A stretch of DNA of 64,000 nt. Source: Macrostomum hystrix (taxonomy: Eukaryota; Platyhelminthes; Macrostomidae). This document shows, piece after piece, positions 24,256 to 35,942 of this stretch. The notes beneath the pieces were generated by a model. It was not told the origin of the DNA. It saw only the letters and a list, made by a program, of their open reading frames with translations, and ran no database searches. A program made the translations under genes and the position numbers. The first letter of the stretch is position 1, and every line of letters starts with the position of its first letter. The stretch is taken from assembly GCA_950097015.1 (NCBI GenBank), contig CATNEN010000001.1, positions 10,263,001 to 10,327,000 of the forward strand. Direction: 5' to 3'.

Positions 24256-24836
24256 AAAAATAATGAATGCAAGAAAATAGAAATACAAGTAGTGAAAGTC
24301 AAGCAAGCTGAAGGACAGACATAGCTAACAAGAAGCCTCAGATAAATACGCGCACGTGTCTCCTGTTCCACTCTCTCCTGAACACAAGTCAATTTCTAGC
24401 TACCCTAACAATGGCGGGAGACAATACGAAACTGCAATACGAGCGGAAATGAGTTATTGGCTGCCTAAGTAGCGTGTGAGAACCGAGAACTCAAAAAACT
24501 ACGGAGCACTGTGGATTTGGGGCTTAAAGCAAGAATTCTGCATGCCAGTGTTCCATTGTTACTCACGTGTGGCTTATTGTATTCACAATTCACAACTAGC
24601 CTTCGCTGCCTGCTCTTCGATCTGTCCATCAAAAAATACATCAGCTCCCTTCTGTTTCTAGTTTTTTCTCCCTATCAATTCTCTTCCCCCGTCTTGCTAA
24701 ACTACACCATAGGCAGCTGGGCGCAGGTGTGAAATTGAGAAGCAGGTACAACAGACATTTATGAATGTGATAAAACGAACAGACTGGGAAACGAAATTTA
24801 GCGAGACAGCCACAGGATTATTCAACTGGTGACAGA

Positions 24837-24866
24837 ATGCAAGACGCTAGCGATGACTTCAGCCTT

Positions 24867-24899
<33 letters not shown>

Positions 24900-26560
24900 C
24901 AGCGGACTAATCAATCATCAAGGTAGATTTATGCTTGTCTTACACAGCATTGTGAACTTGCTAAGAATATAATCAACTAGACTAGTTGGGTCTAAAATCG
25001 GATTTTAAATAACATAAGCTCCGTTGTATCCAATCATGAGTCTATGGTTAGAAAGCCCGAGACAGCATTGAATGGTCCATTGGATGGGGCCGAGGACTTT
25101 TAAGCCATAGACTAACCATGATTGTATAAAACAGCTACGACCACTATCCTCTGCTAAAAGCTTCGATTGTCGTTCAAAGAGCATAATCTTTGTCGTTCTA
25201 TTTACTCCAGCACAAGTTCCTGGAATCAACAGTCAGAGTTAAGCGAATCAGACAGTCGTCAACAAAGACAACGTTGTAACAAAGAGCGCCTATCAAATCA
25301 GGTAGCCAGCCTGTACGACTGGTCGCACGGTATTCGCAGCTGCGTCCAGGTGCAAACCTACAACCCAATCGCGTCTTCGTTGCGTCAGAGATTCCCGGTG
25401 AGAAAGCTAGGTGATGCGGCCGGACTGAGCGTTAGGCGCACTTTGCTGGATCGGACTGATGAGACTGGCTCAACAGCCGGCTTGAGCTGGCTCGCTGCCG
25501 CCGGTCATGTCGGTCAAAGCTCTGCCGAGGTTGGCTTTTAATCGTTTTCTTACAGACGCTTATACTAATAATAATAGTAACTAGTAATTGCTGTATGGCT
25601 GCGGACGATGGCACATCATTTGGTGACACTAGAACCGCAGCCAGCGAGGAGACAATTCTGCCCATTCCGCTGACTCCTGAGCACACACGCATACTGGTTT
25701 GTACATCTGCCCTGACTTTCTCATCGTCAGGAAGTGTACACTCTCACTGTGCCTTGGTGGTTGGCCCTCGAGAGCGTAAATTGCCCTTGGTCTTTAGGGC
25801 GTAGTGGCGAACGCGTTAATCACTCTGCTACAAATCTCAAAAGATTAGCCTTTGAACCCTCCAATCAAACATTGTCACTAAATTTGTGCAGAAAAGGTGA
25901 AAAGTTCCTGTCTCTCCGTTGTGTACATTTTTAGCAAAAACCTGCCACCTAAGCTTTTTCTAAGAAATGTACGCAGTTTAAGAAACTAATATCTAACTCT
26001 AATTCACACTAATTTCCCTGTCTTCTTTGACTTCATCAACTGACCAGCTAAGAGAGTCGACAAAGACCACCATCACAACAAGCAGGACCAAATCGGACAG
26101 TGTGTCACTGAGACTGCTGCCAACACTTCGCAGACTGCACAGCCTTACCCTGCCGCAGGAGTCGACTCACTATCCGCACTACCAGCTGTTGCATCGGCAT
26201 CAGCAACCGGATCAATTGTTTCAGCAGCAGTGGCAGCTTCAGCGGCAGCAGAGTTTTCAAATTCTTCAAGCCAATCATCGGCTGAGAATTTGTCGCTGCA
26301 TTCAGCATCGTCGAAAGCAGATCTATGTCAGCCGGCATCGCGGACCAGTCTGTCTGATCTGCGGCTTAGCGTTCATTGACAATGCGGACGTCATCGCGTC
26401 CTCGAATGGAGCCAGCTCTGATGGCGGGGTTGCTATCCATGAAAGCTGCGGTCCGCTAATGCCACTGAGGGCTCCACCGACGACTCCAAACGGTCGGGTG
26501 ACCTCGTTGATGACTTCGAGAAGTCTGGAGCAAGATGAACATGACGGAGATGCAGACTGA
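24837..26560 (+). CDS. Unrecognised three-exon protein with C-terminal CxxC...HxxC
   Basis: Exons 24837-24922, 25211-25529 and 26048-26560 join in phase to 305 aa. An in-frame stop at 24771 makes 24837 the first possible start. The N-terminus is polar with ten consecutive Gln. The middle exon has an ordered-looking segment (LYDWSHGIRSCVQVQTYNPI, ASSLRQRFPVRKLGDAAGLS). The last exon is Gln/His-rich and basic (LRICRCIQHRRKQIYVSRHR), then VCLICGLAF and IHESCG, with spacing C-x2-C-x25-H-x2-C that could bind zinc. I do not recognise the family; the Cys/His end faintly recalls the C-terminal zinc site of Vps39-type proteins, but the length does not fit. A SINE1 remnant lies in intron 2. AATAAA follows at 26591. 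Confidence 0.6.
25585..25830 (-). mobile_element. SINE1 remnant
   Basis: The antisense 3' end and body are present, but the tRNA-like head is scrambled (TTGGTCTTTAGGGCGTAGTG). Located in intron 2 of the unknown gene. Confidence 0.8.
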
Positions 26561-27542
26561 AAATCTTGATGTTGTCATCCAGCTATTAACAATAAAAGGG
26601 CCCGGTTCGACTGCTGCTTATTGGTAGTATGAATATTTTCGCCGTTATAATGCCATTTACGCACGTATTACGTTTTATATGTGGGCTGATTTCGGGGTGG
26701 ACCGATAGCCAGCTGTCGTGTCTTTTGTTCGTCTTTGCAGCTGGAGTCAGTTTCTCTCTCGAAGCAGTCAAGTTGATGATGATTTTTGCGGGGCTTTGAT
26801 TCACGTCGTTTAATTACAACTTAAATAAATACAATATGCATTTATAAAATGTTCTTTGAACAAGACTTTGAACTATACTCTACTTAATCATACTCTCACA
26901 AAAAATGGCTTCAGAGACCGAGGTTGAGTCAGCTTAAGTCATGAGCATAGCAATCCCATTTAACTTGGAGACAAGTAGAAAAAAAGTCACCCTACTGTCG
27001 ATTTAAAACTTTTCCCAGTGTGTTTTTAACGGCTGCCTCAGAAGGTGTCGCAAATTTTAACTCTGGCACAGCAGAAGCTCGATTCAGTCCATGTATGGGG
27101 AGCATGCTGGACACCGCAGCTGCCAGCAAGTTCCTCCCACAAGAAGAAACTAAATACTATCTAGCTTTTTTGCGATTTGAACCCCGTTGGCAACTAAAAA
27201 TTCACACAAATGGTAAGTACTAGTTGCGAATTTGCCTGCGATTGTAGATTATCGCGCTCTAGGCTATCAACGAACGATAACTAGACCATTACAAGATTAT
27301 AGAAGGCACTTGGAGACTAAGAAAAGAAAGAAAATCTGTAAATATATTAAAAGTAACGTGAAGTATTAAAGCATACATTACATGCTTTGTTAAAACGTGT
27401 GTTGTCTAAAACATTTCGCACGGTCTTAAAAAGTTTATTGCGATCTTGGAAAACAATATGCCATAGTCAGTTAAGGTAATAACACGGAGATTCCGTTAGT
27501 CAGAAAAATTTCTTCGATAAAAACCTATTTCATAAGTTTTAG
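26561..27542. other. Intergenic, no gene seen
   Basis: Unique sequence with a poly(A) signal AATAAA at 26591-26596 for the upstream gene. Short reading frames here show no family features. Confidence 0.6.
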
Positions 27543-27548
27543 CAAAAA

Positions 27549-30500
27549 ATGGATCCTGTAAGTACACTATTTTCTACTACTAATTTCCCGTCGTTTTTGT
27601 TTCTTAATTGTGGATTTATTAAATATACTATTTCTTTTTTTAACTGTACTGGGAAGTGATAACTTAGTTGTCTTAACTGAGAATTTTTATAAGGAAACAT
27701 AAAATGCTACTTATTCTTTACTCCTATATTCTTTTTGTTTCTTACTTCAACATATCTTTTAAAGTGGGTTCTAATGGTTTGAGAGGGTTTTAAACAGTTT
27801 CAAAATCTTGTTTTGAGCATAGGGTAATAGTAGTAATTCAAGCATTATTAATGAGAGATTTTACCAATTGACCTAATTTTACTTATATTTTACTTCAATA
27901 AATTTTTTTTTAATTTTTTCTATTTTAGGATGGGTTAAATATACGGTCCCAGGTCATTTTGGTGACAAGACATTTCGGTGACAGTCATTTCGGTGACACA
28001 ATTGGTCAGATTGGTGACAACTATTTTTGCACCTTAATATGCTAAAAAACAGCCTTCCATTTTAACTATGCACACATATAAAATATTAATTAAATAATGC
28101 TAAAAGTATTAATAAGAAGCTGCATCGCTATGTTAAAGTCTGGGTTTTACTTTAAATGAGTTAAATTATTAAATTATTTAATGAGTAGTCAATAGTTTCA
28201 ATAGTTATTCATTCCTAATTAAATGTGTATAATAATCATTTTTCAAGTTTTGAATTGACAAGGCGAGTGCAGGCTTTAAGCAGCTGCTGGATCGTGGAAG
28301 GCTGTTTTCTGCTCATATTTAGGTGCAAAAATAGTTGTCACCGAACTGACCAATTCTGTCACCGAAATGTCTTGTCACCGAAATGACCTGGGACCAAATA
28401 TAACTATTTGGTAGTAAAATTAATGATCATAGCTAGTTGCCAAGTATACAAATTACAATTTATGTAAACCCTGGTCCTTGTCAGTTCTAGGTCTTTTAAA
28501 AGCTAAGACTTAGACCCTATAAAAATGTGCGTCCAAGTCGAGATTTTTTGTTTCTTTAAAAATGTTTTTGTGACAACAGGTTTGTGACAACAAGTTTGAA
28601 AATACTGGATGCTTTTTTATCATAAACAGACATAACAGCAAAGTTTGCAGTTACTAATGTTATAATCAGCAAAAAATGTGTTTGAGAAAAAACTTAGGCC
28701 CTAACTATTTTTTCTAATTGTCATTTTTAACCAAAATATTTTCAAGCTTATTTGTCATTGCTAAATAGAGAATTTCTTTTATATCAAATTTCTGTTTCTC
28801 TCTAAAGCTATTTATAGTGTATTGGAAAAGGCTATTTTAAAGTGACCAATATGACTTTTTCTTGACATTAAAATGACCATAGTAATCCAAAATCCAAAAT
28901 TTATTAATATTATTTATTAGTACTTGCTTTAAAAATAATCAAGGGTAAGGCTTTTCTATAATATTGTTTGAAATGTTTATGGAAGTTGTACTAGAATATT
29001 AGTTCCACTGTTGAGTACCTCTTGGATTTCTATAACTGTACCTGAGTAGCAAAGCATTGTCATGTTAAAGAATACTAGGCTAAGTTTAAGATATGAGGCT
29101 TGAAGTTCAAACATCGTAGTTCTGAATCATTGTTTATCAGCTTTCTGTTGCATTTGCTTAATACTAAGCAATGAAAACAAATGCTTGAGCTCTGTTGTGA
29201 ATTAATAACACCTTTTTAAAAATTATAATTTTTTACAATTTTTGTATTTTTGTAACACTAATATGTTTGTCTTTGCTATTGTAAATCAGAAAAAATATTT
29301 TTTTGTTCGAAAACTTATTACTTATTATACCTAAATTCTTCTCTTTACTTTAAGAAACATTCATATCCATTTTAGCTATCTGGTCGCAATGTTGAAGTCT
29401 TTAAGGAGCCTCGTGGCATGATCAGAATTATTCAATTTGTAAGTTTACAAACTATTTTTATTTTTTATTTTAAAAGCTCATTTTTAAATCATGTCATTAT
29501 TATTATTAATACTTATAATTATATTCACAGCTATTCGCTATTTTGGCATTCTCTACAACGGCTGGCTACAATTCGACTCTAAACTTCACCTATAAGTGCA
29601 AATTGGCAGCAACTCCAGCAAAAACTTATCCAAATGTTAGTGCGTCAATAACCATCGCTTATCCATTCCACATGGAAACTCAGTCTAGCATTGCGCCATT
29701 CTGCAACATGGAAAGCACAATCTCTCCTGGTCTGTATTATCCCTATGGCAGTTTTTCACCTGCTGCTCAGTTTTATGTGTTTGTTGGAGTCATGGCTTTT
29801 TTATATACCATTGGCATCAGTGTGCTTTATGTGTTCTTTGATAATGTCTACCGCGACAACGACAGGGTGCCACAGATTGTAAGTCCTACGTGTGTTTTGC
29901 TATACGTTATAGTTTATTCATATAAACATCTAGATCTGGTCTTGTGCAACCAGACTAAAAGTCAAATTAACCCGGAATTCCCTCGCCGTCCCAGGATTTC
30001 ATCGTGACAACCCTGTGGGCCGTGTTCTGGTTCATCGCCTCGATAGCCTGGTCCGTCAGCGTCAGCTTTCTCAAATTAGAGACCCACAGTAGCCGGCTGT
30101 GGCATCAGGTCACCGCCTGTCTGCCTGATCAACGCGGCACCGCCTATTGCCACGTCATCGACGAGTTTGCCTACACAGGATTGAACATCTCGCTGGTGAG
30201 TGATGAAAGAGCGTGAAAAACAGGGTAATGACACACTCAGAACAGGGTAATGACACATTCAGAACAGGGTAATGACACATTCAGAACAGGGTAATGACAC
30301 ATTCAGAACCGGGTAATGGCACATTCAGAACAGGGTAATGACACATTCAGAACAGGGTAATGACACATTCAGAACAGGGTAATGACACATTCAGAACAGG
30401 GTATAGACACATTCAGAACAGGGTATAGACACATTCAGAACAGGGTAATGACACATTCAGAACAGGGTATAGACACATTCAGAACAGGGTAATAACATAT

Positions 30501-30778
30501 TCAGAAGATGGTTATAAGACATCCAGAAGAGGGTAATAGCACACTCAGAACAGGTTAATAGCACATTCAGAAAGCGTATCAGGCTACTCAAAGCCTACTC
30601 AAAAACTGATTGGCAGATCTGCGGCTACGCCAACGTGTTCCTGTGGGGCAGCAACCTGTGGTTCCTATTTAAAGAGACCAGCTGGTTCAAGGCCATGCAC
30701 CCAGAGCAGGCCTACGGTGGCGACTGGTACGCTGGCGATAATAAAAATGTTGTCGAAACTGGAGCCGGAATTCCTTAG
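27549..30778 (+). CDS. Synaptophysin-family vesicle membrane protein
   Basis: Exons 27549-27557, 29376-29438, 29531-29878, 29995-30195, 30617-30778; 260 aa. The first coding exon is only nine bases (MDP) and follows a TTTTAG acceptor by six bases. Four-helix MARVEL protein of synaptic and small secretory vesicles. The N-terminus MDPLSGRNVEVFKEPRGMIR is followed by TM1 (IIQFLFAILAFSTTAGY), a luminal loop with paired Cys, TM2 (FYVFVGVMAFLYTIGISVLY), TM3 (VTTLWAVFWFIASIAWSVSV), a second loop with two Cys, and TM4 (ANVFLWGSNLWFLFKETSWF). The tail is short and lacks the long YG-rich repeat of vertebrate synaptophysin, so the gene could equally be named synaptophysin-like or pantophysin. Confidence 0.92.
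27945..28395. mobile_element. MITE with about 75-bp terminal inverted repeats
   Basis: GGTCCCAGGTCATTTTGGTG at the left and its near reverse complement CACCGAAATGACCTGGGACC at the right. The arms match over about 75 bp. Both arms are built from short subrepeats of CATTTCGGTGACA. AAATATA directly follows the right end and lies one base from the left end, a likely target duplication. There is no coding capacity. It lies in intron 1 of the synaptophysin gene. Confidence 0.88.
30200..30590. repeat. 22-bp minisatellite in synaptophysin intron 4
   Basis: About 16 copies of ACATTCAGAACAGGGTAATG plus two bases, starting about 20 bases after the donor of exon 4. Confidence 0.95.
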
Positions 30779-30909
30779 TAATTGTGCGCTTACAAATTCG
30801 CTAACTATACTACTGGGAATCTTCTGAATCTGTTATGACTAGTATGTTTAGAAAATTAACTAACTTTTCTGTTTCACTAACAGAATCAGTTATAAAAAGT
30901 TTTTTGTGC

Positions 30910-30915
30910 AATAAA
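30910..30915 (+). terminator. Poly(A) signal of synaptophysin gene
   Basis: AATAAA about 130 bases after the stop codon. Confidence 0.5.
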
Positions 30916-32535
30916 TCTGTTTTAAATTTCTCAAAAGTTTTTGTTATTGTTATCTAGTCAATGTGGAACTGTTTGATGTTCTTTTTTCTAGCTTTGTTTT
31001 TAGACTTTCTGTCTCATTTGTTATTGGATGTGTCGGCATTATCGTTAACAATGTTGTCGTTTTTACATTATTCGGTGTTTTTTTAATTAAAATTAGTGAA
31101 TACTTGTATGGCAATTATTTACAGCTTGCTTTGTGCCGTGTTTATCAATTGATTCTTATGTTACCCGTATATCTAATCTCTGATATGTACTTATATTCAG
31201 CTGTCACTTTGCTGTCATTTATTCTGGTATTCAGATTGGAGCATGTTTATTAAATTCTATATTGATGCTTGAGTCAAAGTTGCACTTATCCGCTTGAAAA
31301 CTATTTGCCGTGTGAGAATGAGTAAATATTCCCTTATTCTAGTCTTATTGCCTTTACCTTTAACTTATTAAATTAGAATAATTTGAAATATCAAAGTTTA
31401 TTGAATTCTTAGGTTTCCTAGAACTCTTAGATTTTCTAAAATTCTTAGATTTCCTAGAATGCCTAGATTTCCTTGAATTCTAACATTTCCTAGAATTCCT
31501 AGATTTCCTTGAATTCTAACATTTCCTAGAATTCCTAGATTTCCAAGAATTCTTAGATTTCCTAGAATTCTTAGATTTCCTAGAATTCCTAGATTTCCAA
31601 GAATTCTTAGATTTCCTAGAATTTCTAGATTTCCAAGAATTCTTAGATTTCCTAGAATTCCTAGATTTCCAAGAATTCTTAGATTTCCAAGAATTCTTAG
31701 ATTTCCTAGAATTCCTAGATTTCCAAAAATTCTTAGATTTCCTAAAATGCGAACATTTCCTAGAATTCTTAGATTTATAAAATTCTTAGATTTCCTTGAA
31801 ATGTAACATTTCCTAGAATTTCTAGATTTCCAAGAATTCTAAGATTTCCTAGAATTCTTAGATTTCCTAGAATTCTTAGATTTCCAAGAATTCTTAGATT
31901 TCCAAGAATTCTTGGATTTCCTAGAATTTCTAGATTTCCAAAAATTCTTAGATTTCCTAAAATGCGAACATTTTCTAGAATTCTTAGATTTATAAAATTC
32001 TTAGATTTCCTTGAAATGTAACATTTCCTAGAATTTTTTGATTTCCTAGAATTATTAGGTGTCCTAGATTTTGATAGTTCTTTAAAAATCCAGCCATTAG
32101 CTACAGAACAATAAGAAAAAAATATTCAGAAATTTAAAATTTCGCGTACGAAAGAACAGTTTTTCTTGGCCTGTAATATTCCAGAATTTAAGAAATCCGT
32201 TAACGCAAGCACACAACACACCCGTTTGTAACTGGAAATATTTCGTTTTTGTACTAGTCGATAACAACAAAACACATTTTACTAAGTCACTTTTTTCACC
32301 AACATTAATTTAAGTTTTCTCTACTAATATGCTACAATATTCTTGTCGGTTTTTCTGATTAATAATTTATAAGTGTTGCTTAAAAACTAGTTTGTCTTAC
32401 TATTTTTCATTTTTTTGTCTTCTAAATAGTTTTTTCTGAGTAGTAGGTATCTTGATTTTGTAATTTATTAAGCACAGTTAAGGTGGCTTGTAGCCTACAT
32501 TGCATATCTAACAGTTTTTTCCTATTTGATTTCAG
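30916..32535. other. Intergenic, AT-rich
   Basis: Between synaptophysin and FLAD1. It holds the array at 31390-32060. A hydrophobic reading frame at 30963-31253 follows the poly(A) signal and shows no family features. The stretch ends at a TTTGATTTCAG acceptor at 32525-32535. Confidence 0.6.
31390..32060. repeat. About 18-bp AT-rich array
   Basis: Imperfect copies of CCTAGAATTCTTAGATTT with many variants. A larger block (TTCCTAAAATGCGAACATTT) recurs at about 31738 and 31955, showing higher-order duplication. Confidence 0.9.
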
Positions 32536-32589
32536 CCAAACACCATAAGACAATAAATGAAATGTAAAAGCTAATAATCACATCAACTG

Positions 32590-35500
32590 ATGCATTCAAA
32601 TCTGTTCTACTCGGCATTTCGAAAAAGTTGCATTCCACTTTCATCAGTTGTCCTGCGTAGCTTAGTTAGTAAATCTAGATTTTTGCATTGTCCATCAACT
32701 GTAGCAATGCAGCAGCAGCAGCAGCAGCAGTTTAATTTCGGAACTAGTAAACGATTCGCACTACTAGTGATTGGCGATGAGATTCTCAAGGGCCAAGTGT
32801 CCGACACCAATACTTATTATCTGTGTCGCCAGTTGACTCTGATTGGTCATCGAGTCTGCGAGGTGTCAATCATTCCCGACTCCAAGCAGGTCATCGCTGA
32901 GCGGGTTCGCAGCCTCTCGGACTCCTATGATTACGTCATCACAACGGGTGGCATCGGACCAACTCACGACGATGTCACATTTGAAGCTGTCGCCGGTGCA
33001 TTCAACGAAGGCACTTATCATCATCCGGAACTGGCTGGCATTGTCAGACGATATTTTGACAAATCATCTGATCCTAATGAGCCAATTGAGAACTATGCTC
33101 ACAAGCCCTATATGAGATTGTGCCGCGTGCCTTTATCCGCTGTGCTCAACTTTGGCTACGATGCTAGCAAAGGACAAAAAGCCGATTATCCTGTTGTCAG
33201 CGTCAGAAACGTCTTTGTGTTTCCCGGGGTGCCCAGTCTGTGCAAGAAGGTCAGTTTATGCCATACTGTGCATTTTATGTTCATTTTTCTTTAATTGAAA
33301 TCGAGTTTTTACTTTTCTCCTCTTCTCTGCCCTCTTCTCTCCCTGTACTCACCTCTTCTCTACCCTCTTCTCCCCTGTTCTCTCCCCTCTTCTGCCCTCT
33401 TCTCTCCCCTCTTCTCTCCCTTATTCTCCCCCCTCTTCTCCCCCTCTTCTCTCCCCTCTTCTCCCCCATATTCTCTCCCCTCTCTCACTTTTTCTCTCCC
33501 TTTTTATCTCCCCTCTTCTGCCCTCTCTTCTCTCCCCTCTTCTGCCCTCTCTTCTCTTCCCTCTTCTCTCCCTTATTCTCCCACCTCTTCCCCCTCTTCT
33601 CTCCCCTCTTCTCTCCCTAATTCTCCCCGTCTTCTCCCCATCTTCTCTCCCCTCTTCTCTTCCTTATTCTCTCCCCTCTTCTCTCCCTTATTCTCTCCCC
33701 TCTTCTCTCCCTTATTCTCTCCCCTCTTCTCTCCCTTATTCTCCCCCCTCTTCTCCCCCTCTTCTCTCCCCTCTTCTCCCCCATATTCTCTCCCCTCTCT
33801 CACTTTTTCTCTCCCTTTTTATCTCCCCTCTTCTGCCCTCTCTTCTCTCCCCTCTTCTGCCCTCTCTTCTCTTCCCTCTTCTCTCCCTTATTCTCCCACC
33901 TCTTCCCCCTCTTCTCTCCCCTCTTCTCTCCCTAATTCTCCCCGTCTTCTCCCCATCTTCTCTCCCCTCTTCTCTTCCTTATTCTCTCCCCTCTTCTCTC
34001 CCTTATTCTCTCCCCTCTTCTCTCCCTAATTCTCCCCCCTCTTCTCCCCCTCTTCTCTCCCCTCTTCTCCCCCTCTTCTCTCCCCTCTTCTGCCCTCTCT
34101 TCTCTCCTCTCTTCTCTCCCCTCTACCCTAAGTAAAAGATTTTCACATGTAATTTTACAGAGAACAATTTTTATTTACTTTCTGCTAAGTCTTGTTTATC
34201 ATCAACAGGCTATTTTTTAGTCTATATTGATTTCATTATATTACAAATATTTATTGTTTTCTTATTAACTAGAATGCTCACTTGCGAATAGATAAAAGAT
34301 TAGAGGCCTTGTTTAAGTAGAGTGATAGCAAGATAGGGCACACGTTTCATGTCTATAAATATGCCTCAACGGTTAAGTGGACTTATAACTGAGAATAAAA
34401 TGACACACAAAAAACATTCTCAGGCCTATCAACTAATGGAGAGCAGGTTTCATGGTCGCTGTCAACTGACTGGCAGCAGCAGCAGCAACAGCAGTGGCAC
34501 CAATGACGCATTAAACTCGGTCAAAGACGGCCCGATGACCAACGCCAAAGCTCACGTCTATATTAATCGCGATGAAATTAGTTTAACGCCAATAATTGAC
34601 GAGTTAGTAGGCAAATTTCCCAATCTAACAGTTGGCAGCTATCCAGAATGGCACAATCGTTATTATAAGACTAGGATCTACATTGAAGCGGCTACAGAGG
34701 GTGAATTGTCCATTGGCAGACAGTTCCTTCTAGATCGAATCGATGGCAACGAAATTGTTCATTACGATCCCGAGCCGAATAAGAAGGCCAATATTAAAGT
34801 GGAACATTTCCTAACTGAACAGGATGCTAATGGCGCTACTCAATTCCGAGTAGCTTTCAATGTTGTCAAGCAAGCCATTGACAAGTTCGGCTTGGATAGT
34901 GTTGCTGTGGGATTTAATGGTGGCAAGGACTGCACGGCACTGTTGCATTTGGTCTATTCCGCTGCTTACGCTACGATTAATTGTGAGGATATTCGAAATT
35001 TATTTTTTATAACCAATTCTCATCGTCTGTACACACAATCTGGGCACACACTCACACAGGTGTGTACCTCTGCCACAGAATTTCTAATTGTTCAGGCAGT
35101 GTACACACAATCTGGGCACACACTCACACAGGTGTGTACATCTGCCACAGAATTTCTAATTGTTCAGGCAGTGTACACACAATCTGGGCACACACTCACA
35201 CAGGTGTGTACATCTGCCACAGAATTTCTCATCGTCTGTACACACAATCTGGGCACACACTCACACAGGTGTGTACATCTTCCACAGAATTTCTCATCGT
35301 CAGGCAGTGTACACACAAAATGGGCACACACTCACACAGGTGTGTATATCTGCCACAGAATTTCTAATTGTTCAGGCAGTGTACACACAATCTGGGCACA
35401 CACTCACACACGTGTGTACATCTTCCACAGAATTTCTCATTGTCTGTACACACAATCTGGGCACACACTCACACAGGTGTGTACATCTGCCACAGAATTT

Positions 35501-35908
35501 CTCATCGTCAGTCAGTGTACACACAATCTGAGCACACACTCACACAGGTGTGTACATCTGCCACAGAATTTCTCATCGTCTGTACACACAATCTGGGCAC
35601 ACACTCACACAGGTGTGTACATCTGCCACAGAATTTCTCATCGTCAGGCAGTGTACACACAATCTGGGCACACACTCACACAGGTGTGTACATCTGCCAC
35701 AGAATTTCTCATCGTCAGTCAGTGTACACACAATCTGAGTACACACTCACACAGGGAAAATTGGTTAGTTAAGAGACCTAAGGTCTCCCGAGTCCTTGGA
35801 CTGAACAGTTGTACACAGTTTTTTGTCACTGGCTTTAAAATTTTAAATTAAATTTGTCAATTAATTTGAGGACTTATTTTACAAACTCCCCATCCAGCCA
35901 ATCCTAAT

Positions 35909-35942
<34 letters not shown>

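Larger units (their letters stand above)
21535..24836. other. Intergenic region with two long arrays
   Basis: Between the 5' end of beta-mannosidase (-) and the unknown gene (+), so it must hold two divergent promoters. More than two thirds is minisatellite. 21579-21930 and 24260-24830 are unique sequence in which I see no gene. Confidence 0.7.

Noticed and set aside
22975-24392. Open frames of about 440 codons on both strands, SPSPTLS-like and GDGESGRWRE-like
   Set aside because: Purine-rich minisatellite with no non-repeat coding sequence attached.
30963-31253. Hydrophobic 96-residue reading frame after synaptophysin
   Set aside because: It lies after the poly(A) signal in AT-rich DNA, and its composition is what T-rich sequence gives by chance.
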